NCBI GenBank assembly: GCA_964614415.1
Contig: CAZTLE010000018.1
Span: 1 to 32,086, forward strand
From: CAZTLE01 sp964614415
GTDB lineage: Bacteria; Bacteroidota; Bacteroidia; Flavobacteriales; Flavobacteriaceae
Length of the DNA: 32,086 nucleotides
Direction: 5' to 3'
Shown: one piece after another, positions 1 to 7,700 of the stretch
How positions within the stretch are numbered: position 1 is the stretch's first letter
Layout of the letters: each line of letters begins with the position of its first letter
The notes under the pieces: generated by a model
Database searches by the model: none
The model's input: the letters and a program-made list of their open reading frames with translations, nothing else
Told to the model about the DNA's origin: nothing
Made by a program: the position numbers and the translations under genes

Positions 1-2
1 TC

Positions 3-89
3 GATGTATCGCAACTATCCACTGGAACGTACCTCGTACAGATCCAGGGAGAGACTGGTCAAACTGTAAAACGATTGATCAAAGAGTAA
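3..89 (+). CDS. T9SS type A sorting domain protein, C-terminal end only
   Basis: Only the last 28 codons lie in the window, and the reading frame enters from the left edge. The visible peptide ends in TYLVQIQGETGQTVKRLIKE, the usual last strands of a type A T9SS sorting domain (TIGR04183-like), ending in K-x-L-I-K-E. This domain directs outer-membrane translocation and is normally cleaved on secretion. The end closely matches that of the giant adhesin at 4795-13170 (KQLIKE). The 22 bases from the stop codon onward are also identical to those after the adhesin stop. The missing gene is therefore probably a related large surface protein, part of a tandem family. Nothing can be said about its N-terminal domains. 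Confidence 0.85.
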   Translation, partial: DVSQLSTGTYLVQIQGETGQTVKRLIKE

Positions 90-116
90 TTTATCCTCAT
101 AGATTCTCTACTCAAA

Positions 117-149
117 CCCTCCTTCGCGTGAAGCTTCGGAGGGTTTTTT
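117..149 (+). terminator. Intrinsic terminator of the partial T9SS gene
   Basis: A CCCTCC/GGAGGG stem encloses a partly paired loop and is followed by six T residues, 28 bases after the stop codon. The same arrangement, with a similar sequence, follows the giant adhesin at 13197-13233. Confidence 0.8.
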
Positions 150-287
150 ATTGGTCAAAAGAAAAAACTAACAAAATAATGGGCGGGCAACTATCTAAGA
201 TATTGATAATTAAGGATGTAGGAAATTACTTTCTAATTGTGTAAAACAAGTCTGCCCAGGAAGGTTAATTTCTTGTTAAAATTCTTA

Positions 288-295
288 TATATTTG
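288..295 (+). promoter_or_regulatory. Bacteroidota -7 element (TATATTTG)
   Basis: TATATTTG fits the TAnnTTTG consensus of the housekeeping sigma factor of Bacteroidota. No TTTG is found at the expected -33 distance. Transcription would begin near 302, directly before the first arm (306-313) of a long-range stem. This agrees with an independent RNA gene rather than a long leader of the gene at 738. Confidence 0.45.
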
Positions 296-301
296 TCGCC
301 A

Positions 302-592
302 ACAAACACTAACCTAACTTAGTATGTGATTCCCCATTCCTCTCTTACTTAAGAGTTTTCGGAGTTACTTGCTATTCCTGTTAGTGTCACACGTTTCTTT
401 ATTTCGGTAATGCGCGGTGCTCGTTCCGTGGGCGTTACAGTGAATGAGTGGTTGCATTTCGATGAAAGGAACTTGTGAAGGCCTTCTTGATTGCAAGGAT
501 CATTAAAATCACGAGCAAGACTAACTCCAAGAAGCCTTACTATATGGTTGCCAAACCATAACCGACCCGCCGGTTTTTCGGCGGGTTTTTTT
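302..592 (+). ncRNA. Candidate structured non-coding RNA, family not recognised
   Basis: This stretch of about 290 nt has no convincing ORF but many complementary arms. ACACTAAC (306-313) pairs with GTTAGTGT (380-387). GTAATGC (407-413) pairs with GCGTTAC (432-438), with an inner CGG/CCG stem. AAGGCCTTCTT (about 477-487) pairs with AAGAAGCCTT (about 530-539) with one bulge. TATGGTT/AACCATA (543-560) forms a perfect hairpin, and a GC-rich terminator ends it at 592. A TATATTTG element lies just upstream. I did not find the conserved core of RNase P RNA, tmRNA or SRP RNA. It could be an unlisted sRNA, a described flavobacterial RNA motif I cannot name, or a structured leader. Ends are estimated from promoter and terminator positions. 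Confidence 0.5.
565..592 (+). terminator. Strong intrinsic terminator
   Basis: An eight-base-pair stem ACCCGCCG/CGGCGGGT (565-572 with 579-586) closes a GTTTTT loop and runs into a seven-T tract. No convincing protein gene ends upstream, so it most likely ends the candidate RNA at 302-592. Confidence 0.8.
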
Positions 593-737
593 GTCGTACT
601 TCCTTATCAATTATTCTCTTCAAAAAATTTACGTGTTTTTACGGATAGTATTCGGAAGCTTCATCCAATACCTTGCAAATCAATTCATTGATTATTTCAA
701 GAATTAAATCTATTAGTAACCTTAAAAACCAATAATT

Positions 738-1256
738 ATGGAACCTTTTATAGGAGAAATTATCATGTTTGGGGGCAATTTTGCTCCAAGAGGTTGGGCA
801 CTATGTGATGGCACATTGCTATCCATTTCCCAAAACCAAGCCTTATTTTCAATCTTAGGAACTACTTACGGTGGTGACGGACGAACTACGTTTGCCTTAC
901 CGGATCTTAGAGGTCGCGTATCGATTCACCCGGGAAGCGGTCCAGGTCTTACAACCCGTCGTTTGGGAGAAAAAGGAGGATCTGAAACTAATACACTTAC
1001 CACAGCACAACTACCGTCTCACAACCACGGTGTTGCTGTTGACGTAAGCGGTACAAATGGTGAAGAAGCTGGAGCCAATGGTAATGTACTGGCCAGTCTT
1101 ACCAACGCCTATAACGAAGACGCCACTTCGGGCCAGACTCTAGGTGGAGTAAAAGAAAGCAATGTAGGTGGTGGACAGTCTGTAAACAATATGGAGCCAT
1201 TCCTATGTGTTAATTATATAATTGCACTGCAGGGTACTTACCCAAGCAGAAACTAA
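738..1256 (+). CDS. Phage tail collar domain protein (microcystin-dependent protein family), copy 1
   Basis: The 172-aa protein has the tail-collar fold at its N-terminus: PRGWALCDG at residues 17-25, then a GTTYGGDGRTTFALPDLRGR block (about 41-60). PSHNH follows at 93-97, and the end NYIIALQGTYPSRN is typical of the bacterial MdpB-like family. These small proteins resemble phage tail-fibre collar domains but occur outside prophages, and their role is unknown. No signal peptide or membrane segment is visible. The ATG at 738 begins directly with the family's usual MEPFIGEI, so the start is secure although no Shine-Dalgarno sequence is seen. Two hairpins follow the stop codon, so this copy forms its own transcript. 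A paralogue of the same length lies at 3120-3638. Confidence 0.9.
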   Translation: MEPFIGEIIMFGGNFAPRGWALCDGTLLSISQNQALFSILGTTYGGDGRTTFALPDLRGRVSIHPGSGPGLTTRRLGEKGGSETNTLTTAQLPSHNHGVAVDVSGTNGEEAGANGNVLASLTNAYNEDATSGQTLGGVKESNVGGGQSVNNMEPFLCVNYIIALQGTYPSRN

Positions 1257-1260
1257 TACT

Positions 1261-1325
1261 TTTGCCTCTCAAGGCAAATTTGATTTGTTTTCACAAAGGA
1301 CCTGTGTTTCACAGGTCTTTTTATT
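1261..1325 (+). terminator. Tandem hairpins, terminator between convergent genes
   Basis: A TTTGCCT/AGGCAAA hairpin (1261-1278) is followed by a GACCTGTG/CACAGGTC hairpin with a TTT loop (1299-1317) and a T-rich run. The second stem abuts the stop of the opposing methyltransferase-like gene. It may act in both directions, as the minus strand also carries T-rich stretches beyond it. Confidence 0.7.
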
Positions 1326-2370
1326 TATCACAGGCTTCCCTGGAGAACTCGATACGCAAACCGGGATGATTGCCTAATACATAGCGAGTGTGCAATCCGT
1401 TCAGATCGTATCCGGCATGATCGAGGTCGGCAATAATATTGGGAACGGTAAGACCGCAATCATCCATTTGCAATAACTCATCATCAAACACCCGGATCTC
1501 GGTTGCAATGGCTAACGACATTCCGGGCTTCTTGTCCTGCTTCGCAATCTCTGTATATTCCTCAGGAAAACCAGGTTCGAGTTGGCCATTGCCGTTAGAC
1601 ATTTCGTAGGTAGTTTTCTTGTTCAACCGGAAGATTGGGTTTGCAAGCCTGTAATAGTCCTTTTTAGATCCTGTGGATCCCGACATCATCTGCTCGTTGC
1701 GAGCGCTCATATTAATATAGGATACGTAGAGCGATATATCCTCGGGAATGAGGACGACATCCTCCCGAAGCTGGGACAAAAGATTTTGGGTGATCGCAAC
1801 CTGAGGTTCTCGTTCGAGCTTGTGCTGAAGGCATTCGATAACAACAATATCAAAAAGCTCAGGAGCTTTGAGCTTTACTTCAGAAGCATCGCATTGCAGG
1901 GTGTTGGCCAGGTAATCTTCGGCCTGCATTCTTCTAAACAAGAGCTTCACATTTTCAAAGCTCACGGGGTTCACTTCAAGCAGAGTGAATTGGATCTGTT
2001 CTGACGAGAACAGCGAAATCAAAGGAAGAACCAGTGTTGCGAAAGGACCTGTTCCTGCGTATAGAATTTGTATGGGTTCTTGCTGTTTGTCTAGTAAGGT
2101 AGTTACAGCTTTTAACACCCCCATCTGAAAACGCCGGGTACGTAATAAGTCCTCGATGCACATGCCGGCCCATCGCGGGCCAATAGCCTTACCACTATCC
2201 AACTTGATATACTCGGAAGCCGCATCCGATTCCAAATCAATACCTGTCGCCTGGAGACACAAATCCTTAAACCGGTCAAGACCATTTTTCAAATCTAAAA
2301 AATCAAGTTCTTCGGAAAGGATGGACCGGGTAATATTTGCCAGTTGTTGCCTTAAATCAGGGGAGGTCAT
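1321..2370 (-). CDS. Class I SAM-dependent methyltransferase-like protein
   Basis: In this 349-aa soluble protein, residues about 100-185 look like a Rossmann-fold methyltransferase core. ILYAGTGPFA (102-111) matches motif I, FTLLEVNP (128-135) gives the acidic residue at the end of strand 2, and FDIVVIECL comes further on as the strand-4 region with an acidic side chain. GIGxG is replaced by GTGPF, a form also found in protein arginine methyltransferase relatives. The N-terminal 95 residues are helical and the last 150 residues are not recognised. There is no signal peptide. Substrate cannot be told from sequence. It sits alone, opposed to the collar genes on both sides, so a functional link with them is unsupported. 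The ATG at 2370 is the first in frame. Confidence 0.65.
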   Translation of the reverse strand: MTSPDLRQQLANITRSILSEELDFLDLKNGLDRFKDLCLQATGIDLESDAASEYIKLDSGKAIGPRWAGMCIEDLLRTRRFQMGVLKAVTTLLDKQQEPIQILYAGTGPFATLVLPLISLFSSEQIQFTLLEVNPVSFENVKLLFRRMQAEDYLANTLQCDASEVKLKAPELFDIVVIECLQHKLEREPQVAITQNLLSQLREDVVLIPEDISLYVSYINMSARNEQMMSGSTGSKKDYYRLANPIFRLNKKTTYEMSNGNGQLEPGFPEEYTEIAKQDKKPGMSLAIATEIRVFDDELLQMDDCGLTVPNIIADLDHAGYDLNGLHTRYVLGNHPGLRIEFSREACDK

Positions 2371-2498
2371 AAAGTGGCGTATCTTTTAACAGGAAGCCAA
2401 GATAATCGAATTTCAAAAAATACGTAGAAACCCGTAATCGGTATTTTTTATCATATCTATAACTTGCTAAAGTTAAAAACGTACCGTTGGTCGAATTT

Positions 2499-2529
2499 TT
2501 TGGGATTGTAGTCGAAATAAATATATCTT
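2499..2529 (+). promoter_or_regulatory. Possible promoter of the collar-adhesin operon
   Basis: TTTG (2499-2502) is followed after 19 bases by TATATCTT (2522-2529), an imperfect match to TAnnTTTG. Transcription would start close to the ATG at 2550. The spacing is right, but the -7 element deviates at two positions. Confidence 0.35.
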
Positions 2530-2549
2530 CATGGTTCAACTAATTAATC

Positions 2550-3101
2550 ATGGAAAAAACTACTCCCCGGCGGGCGTTTTTGCAAAAAAGCGTCATGGCT
2601 ACTACTAGCATTGCTCTGTTATCATCTCAAATGGTGAATGCGTTCACCACAGATCAGTCTCCCTTCGAAGGATACAATCCCTTTGCGGAAGAAAAGACAG
2701 ATCTTCGAAAGAATTTCTTCGGAAAGCAACTCGCCGTTTCCGGAACAATTTACAATGATTTAGGTACTGCCCTACCCGATGCAACCGTAGAGGTTTGGCA
2801 TCTGTCATCCGATTCCGGAAAATTCCGGCATCGCGGAAAATTCAAGACAGATGCGTTCGGTCATTATGCCTTCCAAACGGATTTTCCCGGAAAGGAACCG
2901 GCTAAGCGCAACCGAATCTATTTTAAGATTTCCAAAGGCGAAGCAACCTACTTTACTGAACTAGTGATCTCCGGAGACAAGGCATACGTCACTTCGAAGC
3001 ACTGGGAAGAGAACAAAGATCTAGGTGATGAAACCCTACCCGAGAGCAGCACTTTTCTAAATGAGACTTCAATAAAATTCAATATCAAATTCAGATACTA
3101 A
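2550..3101 (+). CDS. Tat-exported intradiol dioxygenase-like protein, probably not catalytic
   Basis: This 183-aa protein starts with a twin-arginine signal: PRRAFLQK at residues 6-13, a hydrophobic stretch, and a likely cut after VNA (29-31). The rest follows the beta-sandwich of intradiol ring-cleavage dioxygenases: a DLRK segment near 51, VEVWHLSSDSGKF at 80-92, KTDAFGHYAFQTDFPG at 99-114. In the family, iron is held by two Tyr and two His. Here the second Tyr (PGxYP) reads PGKEP with Glu115, and the HIH pair reads RIYF (122-125), so three of four ligands appear missing. Tyr42 may keep the first position. I infer a non-catalytic, possibly carbohydrate- or protein-binding, exported module. 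It is the first gene of a series with 18 bases to the next collar gene. Confidence 0.7.
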   Translation: MEKTTPRRAFLQKSVMATTSIALLSSQMVNAFTTDQSPFEGYNPFAEEKTDLRKNFFGKQLAVSGTIYNDLGTALPDATVEVWHLSSDSGKFRHRGKFKTDAFGHYAFQTDFPGKEPAKRNRIYFKISKGEATYFTELVISGDKAYVTSKHWEENKDLGDETLPESSTFLNETSIKFNIKFRY

Positions 3102-3119
3102 CAACTAAATCTTCAATTT

Positions 3120-3638
3120 ATGGAACCCTTTATCGGACAAATCCAGGCCTTCGGTTTTAACTTTCCGCCGCGCGGATGGGCCCATTGTAACGGACAGTTA
3201 CTACCCATAGCCCAGAATACAGCATTATTCTCTCTCCTTGGAACTACTTTCGGTGGAGACGGTCGTACTACATTCGGACTACCCGAAATGCGAGGTAGAA
3301 GCATTCGTCACGTAGGAAACGGACCAGGTGTAAACCCTGTTACCTGGGGACAGAGAGCCGGTAGTAACACTACAAATATCCTGGCTGCGAATATGCCTTC
3401 TCATAACCATTCAGTATCGATAGCTGTTAGTAACGCAGCGGGTGAAGAGGCTGCTCCAAATGGAAATTACCTGGCCAACAATGCCGGAGGGTATAACGAA
3501 GATCCTTCATCGGGTGCCGCACTGGCAAGTTCAACCTCCGGTAATACAGGTGGAAATTCTCCGCTTGGAATTGACAATCCATTTATAGGAATATACGTAA
3601 GCATCGCGCTGGTCGGAATATTCCCGTCAAGAAACTAG
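3120..3638 (+). CDS. Phage tail collar domain protein (microcystin-dependent protein family), copy 2
   Basis: This is a paralogue of the protein at 738-1256, also exactly 172 aa and starting with MEPFIGQI. It keeps PRGWAHCNG, GTTFGGDGRTTFGLP, PSHNH and the terminal GIFPSRN. The C-terminal segment differs: the usual NYIIALQG reads IYVSIALVG, and the middle (residues about 60-130) has diverged strongly. There is no signal peptide. It lies 18 bases after the Tat protein and 9 bases before the binding-protein-like gene, so these are probably one transcript. Family role is unknown; a tail-fibre-like trimeric fold is expected from the domain. No phage structural gene is nearby, so it is not read as prophage debris. 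Confidence 0.9.
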   Translation: MEPFIGQIQAFGFNFPPRGWAHCNGQLLPIAQNTALFSLLGTTFGGDGRTTFGLPEMRGRSIRHVGNGPGVNPVTWGQRAGSNTTNILAANMPSHNHSVSIAVSNAAGEEAAPNGNYLANNAGGYNEDPSSGAALASSTSGNTGGNSPLGIDNPFIGIYVSIALVGIFPSRN

Positions 3639-3647
3639 TAAAAGCAA

Positions 3648-4784
3648 ATGCAAATCAGGATCGGCATACTGGTACCACGCTCTGATATGTTTCCTACCCT
3701 CGGAAAAGACCTGCTCACAGGTTTTAAAGAAGGGGTAAACAATTCAGATAATGCTCCTACCATTCAATATTTGGTAGAGGGCATTGGTGCGGCCGCAACC
3801 GATAGCCTGGTTCGTGCTGCAGAAAAAATGATACTGCAGGAGGATGTGGATTTAACCATTTCTTTCTGCAGTAATCACATTTTAGAAAGACTGGTAAAGG
3901 TCTTTGACGCCTACAAAAAACCGCTGATACATGTAGGTCTGGGTAGCAATGTCATTAAAGAGATGCATCACAGTCCTTATGTTGCCTATCATTCATTGAA
4001 TATTTGGCAAGCCGCCTATGCCGCCGGCAAATACGCCGCCGAAAAATATGGCAAAAAGGGTTCTATCTCGACTTCCTATTACGATGGCGGGTATCAACAT
4101 TCACAGGCTTTTGTAGCCGGATATACCGATCATGGTGGTGAAATAGCACATTTTTATGTAGCTCCAATGGAATACCAGAAGGAGAGTTATGATGCTATGA
4201 TCGACGGCATGACGGAAGCCAATCCGGACGTCGCCTTCTTACTCTTTAGTTATAAGGAAGGAGATAAAGTCCTGAATGTCCTTTCGGAGTCAGAGCTAAA
4301 CGGAAAGATTCCTTTTGTGGCTATTCCGACTTTAACTGACGAAAGCGTTTATGAGAGCAATCATAAATTGGATGGTGTCGTCTCAGTGGCCTCCTGGGCT
4401 TTTGACGACCCCAACCCGGTCATGAAGGGTTTTGTGGACCTCATGGATGAGAAACATCAAACCGCACCCAATATCATGCACTTACTGGGGTACGAAATGG
4501 GTCAGTTGATGGCTTCGCTCTATACTGAGTACGAATGCATACCCAATGATATTTCCGAAAAACTTAGAAACCTAACCACGGATTCCCCACGGGGAGTCCT
4601 TACCTATAATTCATACGGTGAATCCCAGGTGGATTCATTTAAGATCAGAAAGTTCAACTTTAACGAAGTCAGATACCACAATACGGTTGTAGATACCATG
4701 GACACTTCAATTACCGCGAATCTCTATTCACGGTTTGAGGCGTTGGAATACGGCGGGTGGCAAAATCCCTATATCTGTACTTAA
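3648..4784 (+). CDS. Type 1 periplasmic-binding-protein fold protein without signal peptide
   Basis: This 378-aa protein resembles the ligand-binding proteins of branched-chain amino acid ABC transporters (peripla_BP_6 type). It opens with the first strand IRIGILVPRS, followed by DLLTGFKEGVNN. The alternating Rossmann-like lobes include DLTISFCSNHILE, KPLIHVGLGSN, KKGSISTSYYDGGYQHSQAF and NPDVAFLLFSYKEG. Transport proteins of this type carry an export signal, but here the fold begins at residue 3 and no in-frame upstream start gives a leader. It should stay in the cytoplasm or leave by an unusual route. No ABC permease or ATPase is nearby. It starts 9 bases after collar copy 2 and ends 10 bases before the giant adhesin, which places it firmly in that operon. 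Confidence 0.75.
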   Translation: MQIRIGILVPRSDMFPTLGKDLLTGFKEGVNNSDNAPTIQYLVEGIGAAATDSLVRAAEKMILQEDVDLTISFCSNHILERLVKVFDAYKKPLIHVGLGSNVIKEMHHSPYVAYHSLNIWQAAYAAGKYAAEKYGKKGSISTSYYDGGYQHSQAFVAGYTDHGGEIAHFYVAPMEYQKESYDAMIDGMTEANPDVAFLLFSYKEGDKVLNVLSESELNGKIPFVAIPTLTDESVYESNHKLDGVVSVASWAFDDPNPVMKGFVDLMDEKHQTAPNIMHLLGYEMGQLMASLYTEYECIPNDISEKLRNLTTDSPRGVLTYNSYGESQVDSFKIRKFNFNEVRYHNTVVDTMDTSITANLYSRFEALEYGGWQNPYICT

Positions 4785-4794
4785 AAAACACATC

Positions 4795-7700
4795 ATGAAA
4801 AAAATTACGTTTTTTGCAATTGTACTGCTCGCATACCTTACGGCGGGTACTGTTTATGCACAGACTCCGAAGGTAGTTGTGATTGGCGCCAATCACGCCT
4901 CCCCTGACGGTATTACCTTTGTGGTAACTGACGCACTCACAGCCGGGGAAGTGGTTTACTTCACTGAAGATGAGTATAATAACAGCACTAACCTGTTCAG
5001 TTCAGGTGAATCGGTGGTACAGTATACCGCTTCCGGATTGGGACTTGCTGTGGGACAGGTGGTTTTTCTAAATGAGCTTAGTTCCAATACGCTTACCGTT
5101 ACCTGTACACAGGGAGTCGACTGCGGATCGGCAACGGTCACCACAACTCCGTTTGCCATAGGTTCAAGCGGTGACCAGATATACGCTTATAGTGATACGG
5201 ATTCCGATCCTACCAATGGAGTTACGCAGATTTACTCGGTATTGTACACTTTTCCCGGTAACATTCCTGCTTTGGAGGATCCAACTCCCGACTTCCCCAC
5301 TGCGGTTGTTGTCGATGGTTTTGGCTCGGGAACTCCAAGCAGGACTGAATACAATTTCAGCCCTGCCTCTGTACGGGACGGCGTGAGTCAGACCAACCTG
5401 GAAAGTCCGGGGAACTATATTAACGGTAGCGCCAATCAGGCACTGTCATTAGTTGAATTCACGAATTTGAATCTGGCAGGGGCGAATCCTGCGCTTACGA
5501 TAACTGCTGCTCCGGCCGCAGTTGCTGAGAACAGCGGTAGCTCTATTACCTACACCTTTACATTAAGTGCAGCAGCAGCCAGCAATACAACGGTAAACTT
5601 CAACGTGGGAGGTTCGGCCACTTTTACGACCGACTACTCGCAAAGTGGTGCCGCCACTTTTAATGCATCTACTGGTACGGTTGTCATTAATATGGGTGCC
5701 ACCACGGCCAATATTACGATTACACCTGTAGGTGATACTATGCTGGAACCCGATGAAACGGTAATCTTAACAGCAACTTCCGGAACAGGCTATGATGTGG
5801 GCAGTCCGGGAGCTGCAACAGGAACGATAACCAATGATGATACTTTGGCCAATACACCTCTTACAGCGGTTGTTGGAACAAATCACACCGGAACGGACGG
5901 ATTCTCTTTTGTCGCCCTCGACGATATTACGGCCGGTACTACGGTTTATTTTACAGAAAATCCATTCAATAATAATACACTTTCATTCTCAGGTACGGAA
6001 GCCGTGGTGAGCTGGACTGCTCCCGCCGGTGGTGTACTTCGTGGTGAGGTGATCGTGGCCATGGAAACAGGTGCTAACACCTTCACCGTTACATGTAGTA
6101 GTGGAACGTGTGGAAGTGTAGCTGTTGTTAGTGGTACATTCAGCTTTGCGTCCGATGGCGAGGCCTTCTTCTCCTATCAGGACAGCGATGGTAACCCTTC
6201 CAATGGCGTAACTCAAGTAGACTCGGTATTGTATACAGGTGCCCCGGGAACTCCAGGTGGCAACATTCCTGCCATCGAAGACCCATCAACTGTATATACA
6301 GGTGCCGTAGTCGTTGATGGATTCCCAGCCGCGCCTCCCGCAAGAACGGAATATCGATTCCCACCTGAACGAGGCGTAACCGTGGACCAGGCCAATTTCC
6401 AAAATACGGCCAACTGGTTCAACGGAGCTGGCGCCGGAACATTGTCTACAGTGCCGTTCGCCAATATTATTATAGCTACCGGTTCTGCCAATCCAACCTT
6501 GACATTGGCAGTTGCACCAGGTACAACAGTAGAAGATAGCGGTGTAGGTATGGTATATACCTTTACATTAAGCGCCGCGGCTGCATCTGCCATTACGGTC
6601 AACTTTACCGTGGGTGGAACAGCGACATTGACAACCGACTATACAACTTCTGGAGCCGACACTTTTACAGCGACACCGGGTACCGCAACCATCCCAATGG
6701 GAGGCACTTCTGTGGCTGTTACGGTAACACCCGTTGTAGATGCCGTTGTAGAACCTTCGGAAACCATAAATCTTATGATTGCTTCCGGAACCGGATATGA
6801 CGGTGGAAGCCCGAATTCTGCTACGGGAACGATCACAAATGACGATACCTCAACTTCCAATCCGCTTGTTGCGGTTATGGGTATGAGCCATGCAGGCCCT
6901 GACGGATTCTCGTTCGTGGCAGCACGTGATATCCCCGGAGGTTCGGTAGTATATTTTACTGAAGACGAATTTGACAATACGACACTGTTGTTCACAGCTG
7001 GAGAGTCTGTATTACAATGGACGTCCCCTGCCGGACAGATTGACGAAGGTGATGTGATTACTATTACTGAATTAACTACTCCGGACACTTTCAGCATTGC
7101 CTGTAGTGATACTTCCGGAAACGGTTGTGGAACCATAACTGTGATTCAGCCTAACTTCGCCCTGGCGAGCGACGGAGAAACCATCTTCGCCTATGAAGAT
7201 AATGACACTGATCCTACCAATGGAGTCGTTGATATTTATTCGGTAATGTATACAGGTGCACCTGGCTTCCCTGGTGGAAACCTGCCTGCTATTCAAGATC
7301 CTTCAGGAATTTATCTGAATGCTCCTGTAGTAGACGGCTTCCCGGCTACACCTCCTGTTAAAACGGAATATACGCCTGCGGGTCGTGCCATTCCCGTAGG
7401 AGCTGCCGATTTTGAAAATCCAGCAAACTACGATCACGCATTCTCAAACCCACCGGCACTTTCAACGGTACCATTCGCGAGTATCACGATTGGAGACACC
7501 AATCCGCCAACGGCTATTTGTCAGGATATCACTGTACAACTGGATGCCACGGGTAATGCTACCATCGCTGCGGCAGATGTGGATAATGGATCTTTTGATG
7601 CCGAGGGCCCAGTTACGCTGTCTATTGACATAAGCACATTCGATTGTAACGATGTTCTTACTGGTCCTGTAACCGTAACGCTTACCGTAACCGATCAGGC

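Noticed and set aside
302..592. RNase P RNA, tmRNA or SRP RNA as identity of the structured region
   Set aside because: The GAGGAAAGTCC-like core, an alanine-tRNA-like end and the SRP loop were not found by eye; a covariance search is needed for smaller families.
491..691. A 66-codon ORF within the candidate RNA region
   Set aside because: It runs through the terminator hairpin, has no recognisable features and no start signal.
1582..2004. A 140-codon plus-strand ORF opposite the methyltransferase-like gene
   Set aside because: It is the shadow of a clear coding frame with recognisable methyltransferase motifs.
738..3638. Prophage or phage-tail remnant suggested by tail-collar domains
   Set aside because: No other phage structural, lysis, integrase or att sequence is present, and the small 172-aa MdpB-like form is common outside phages.
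4735..4794. Extended N-terminus of the giant adhesin
   Set aside because: It overlaps the preceding gene and would put 20 residues before a perfect signal peptide that begins at 4795.
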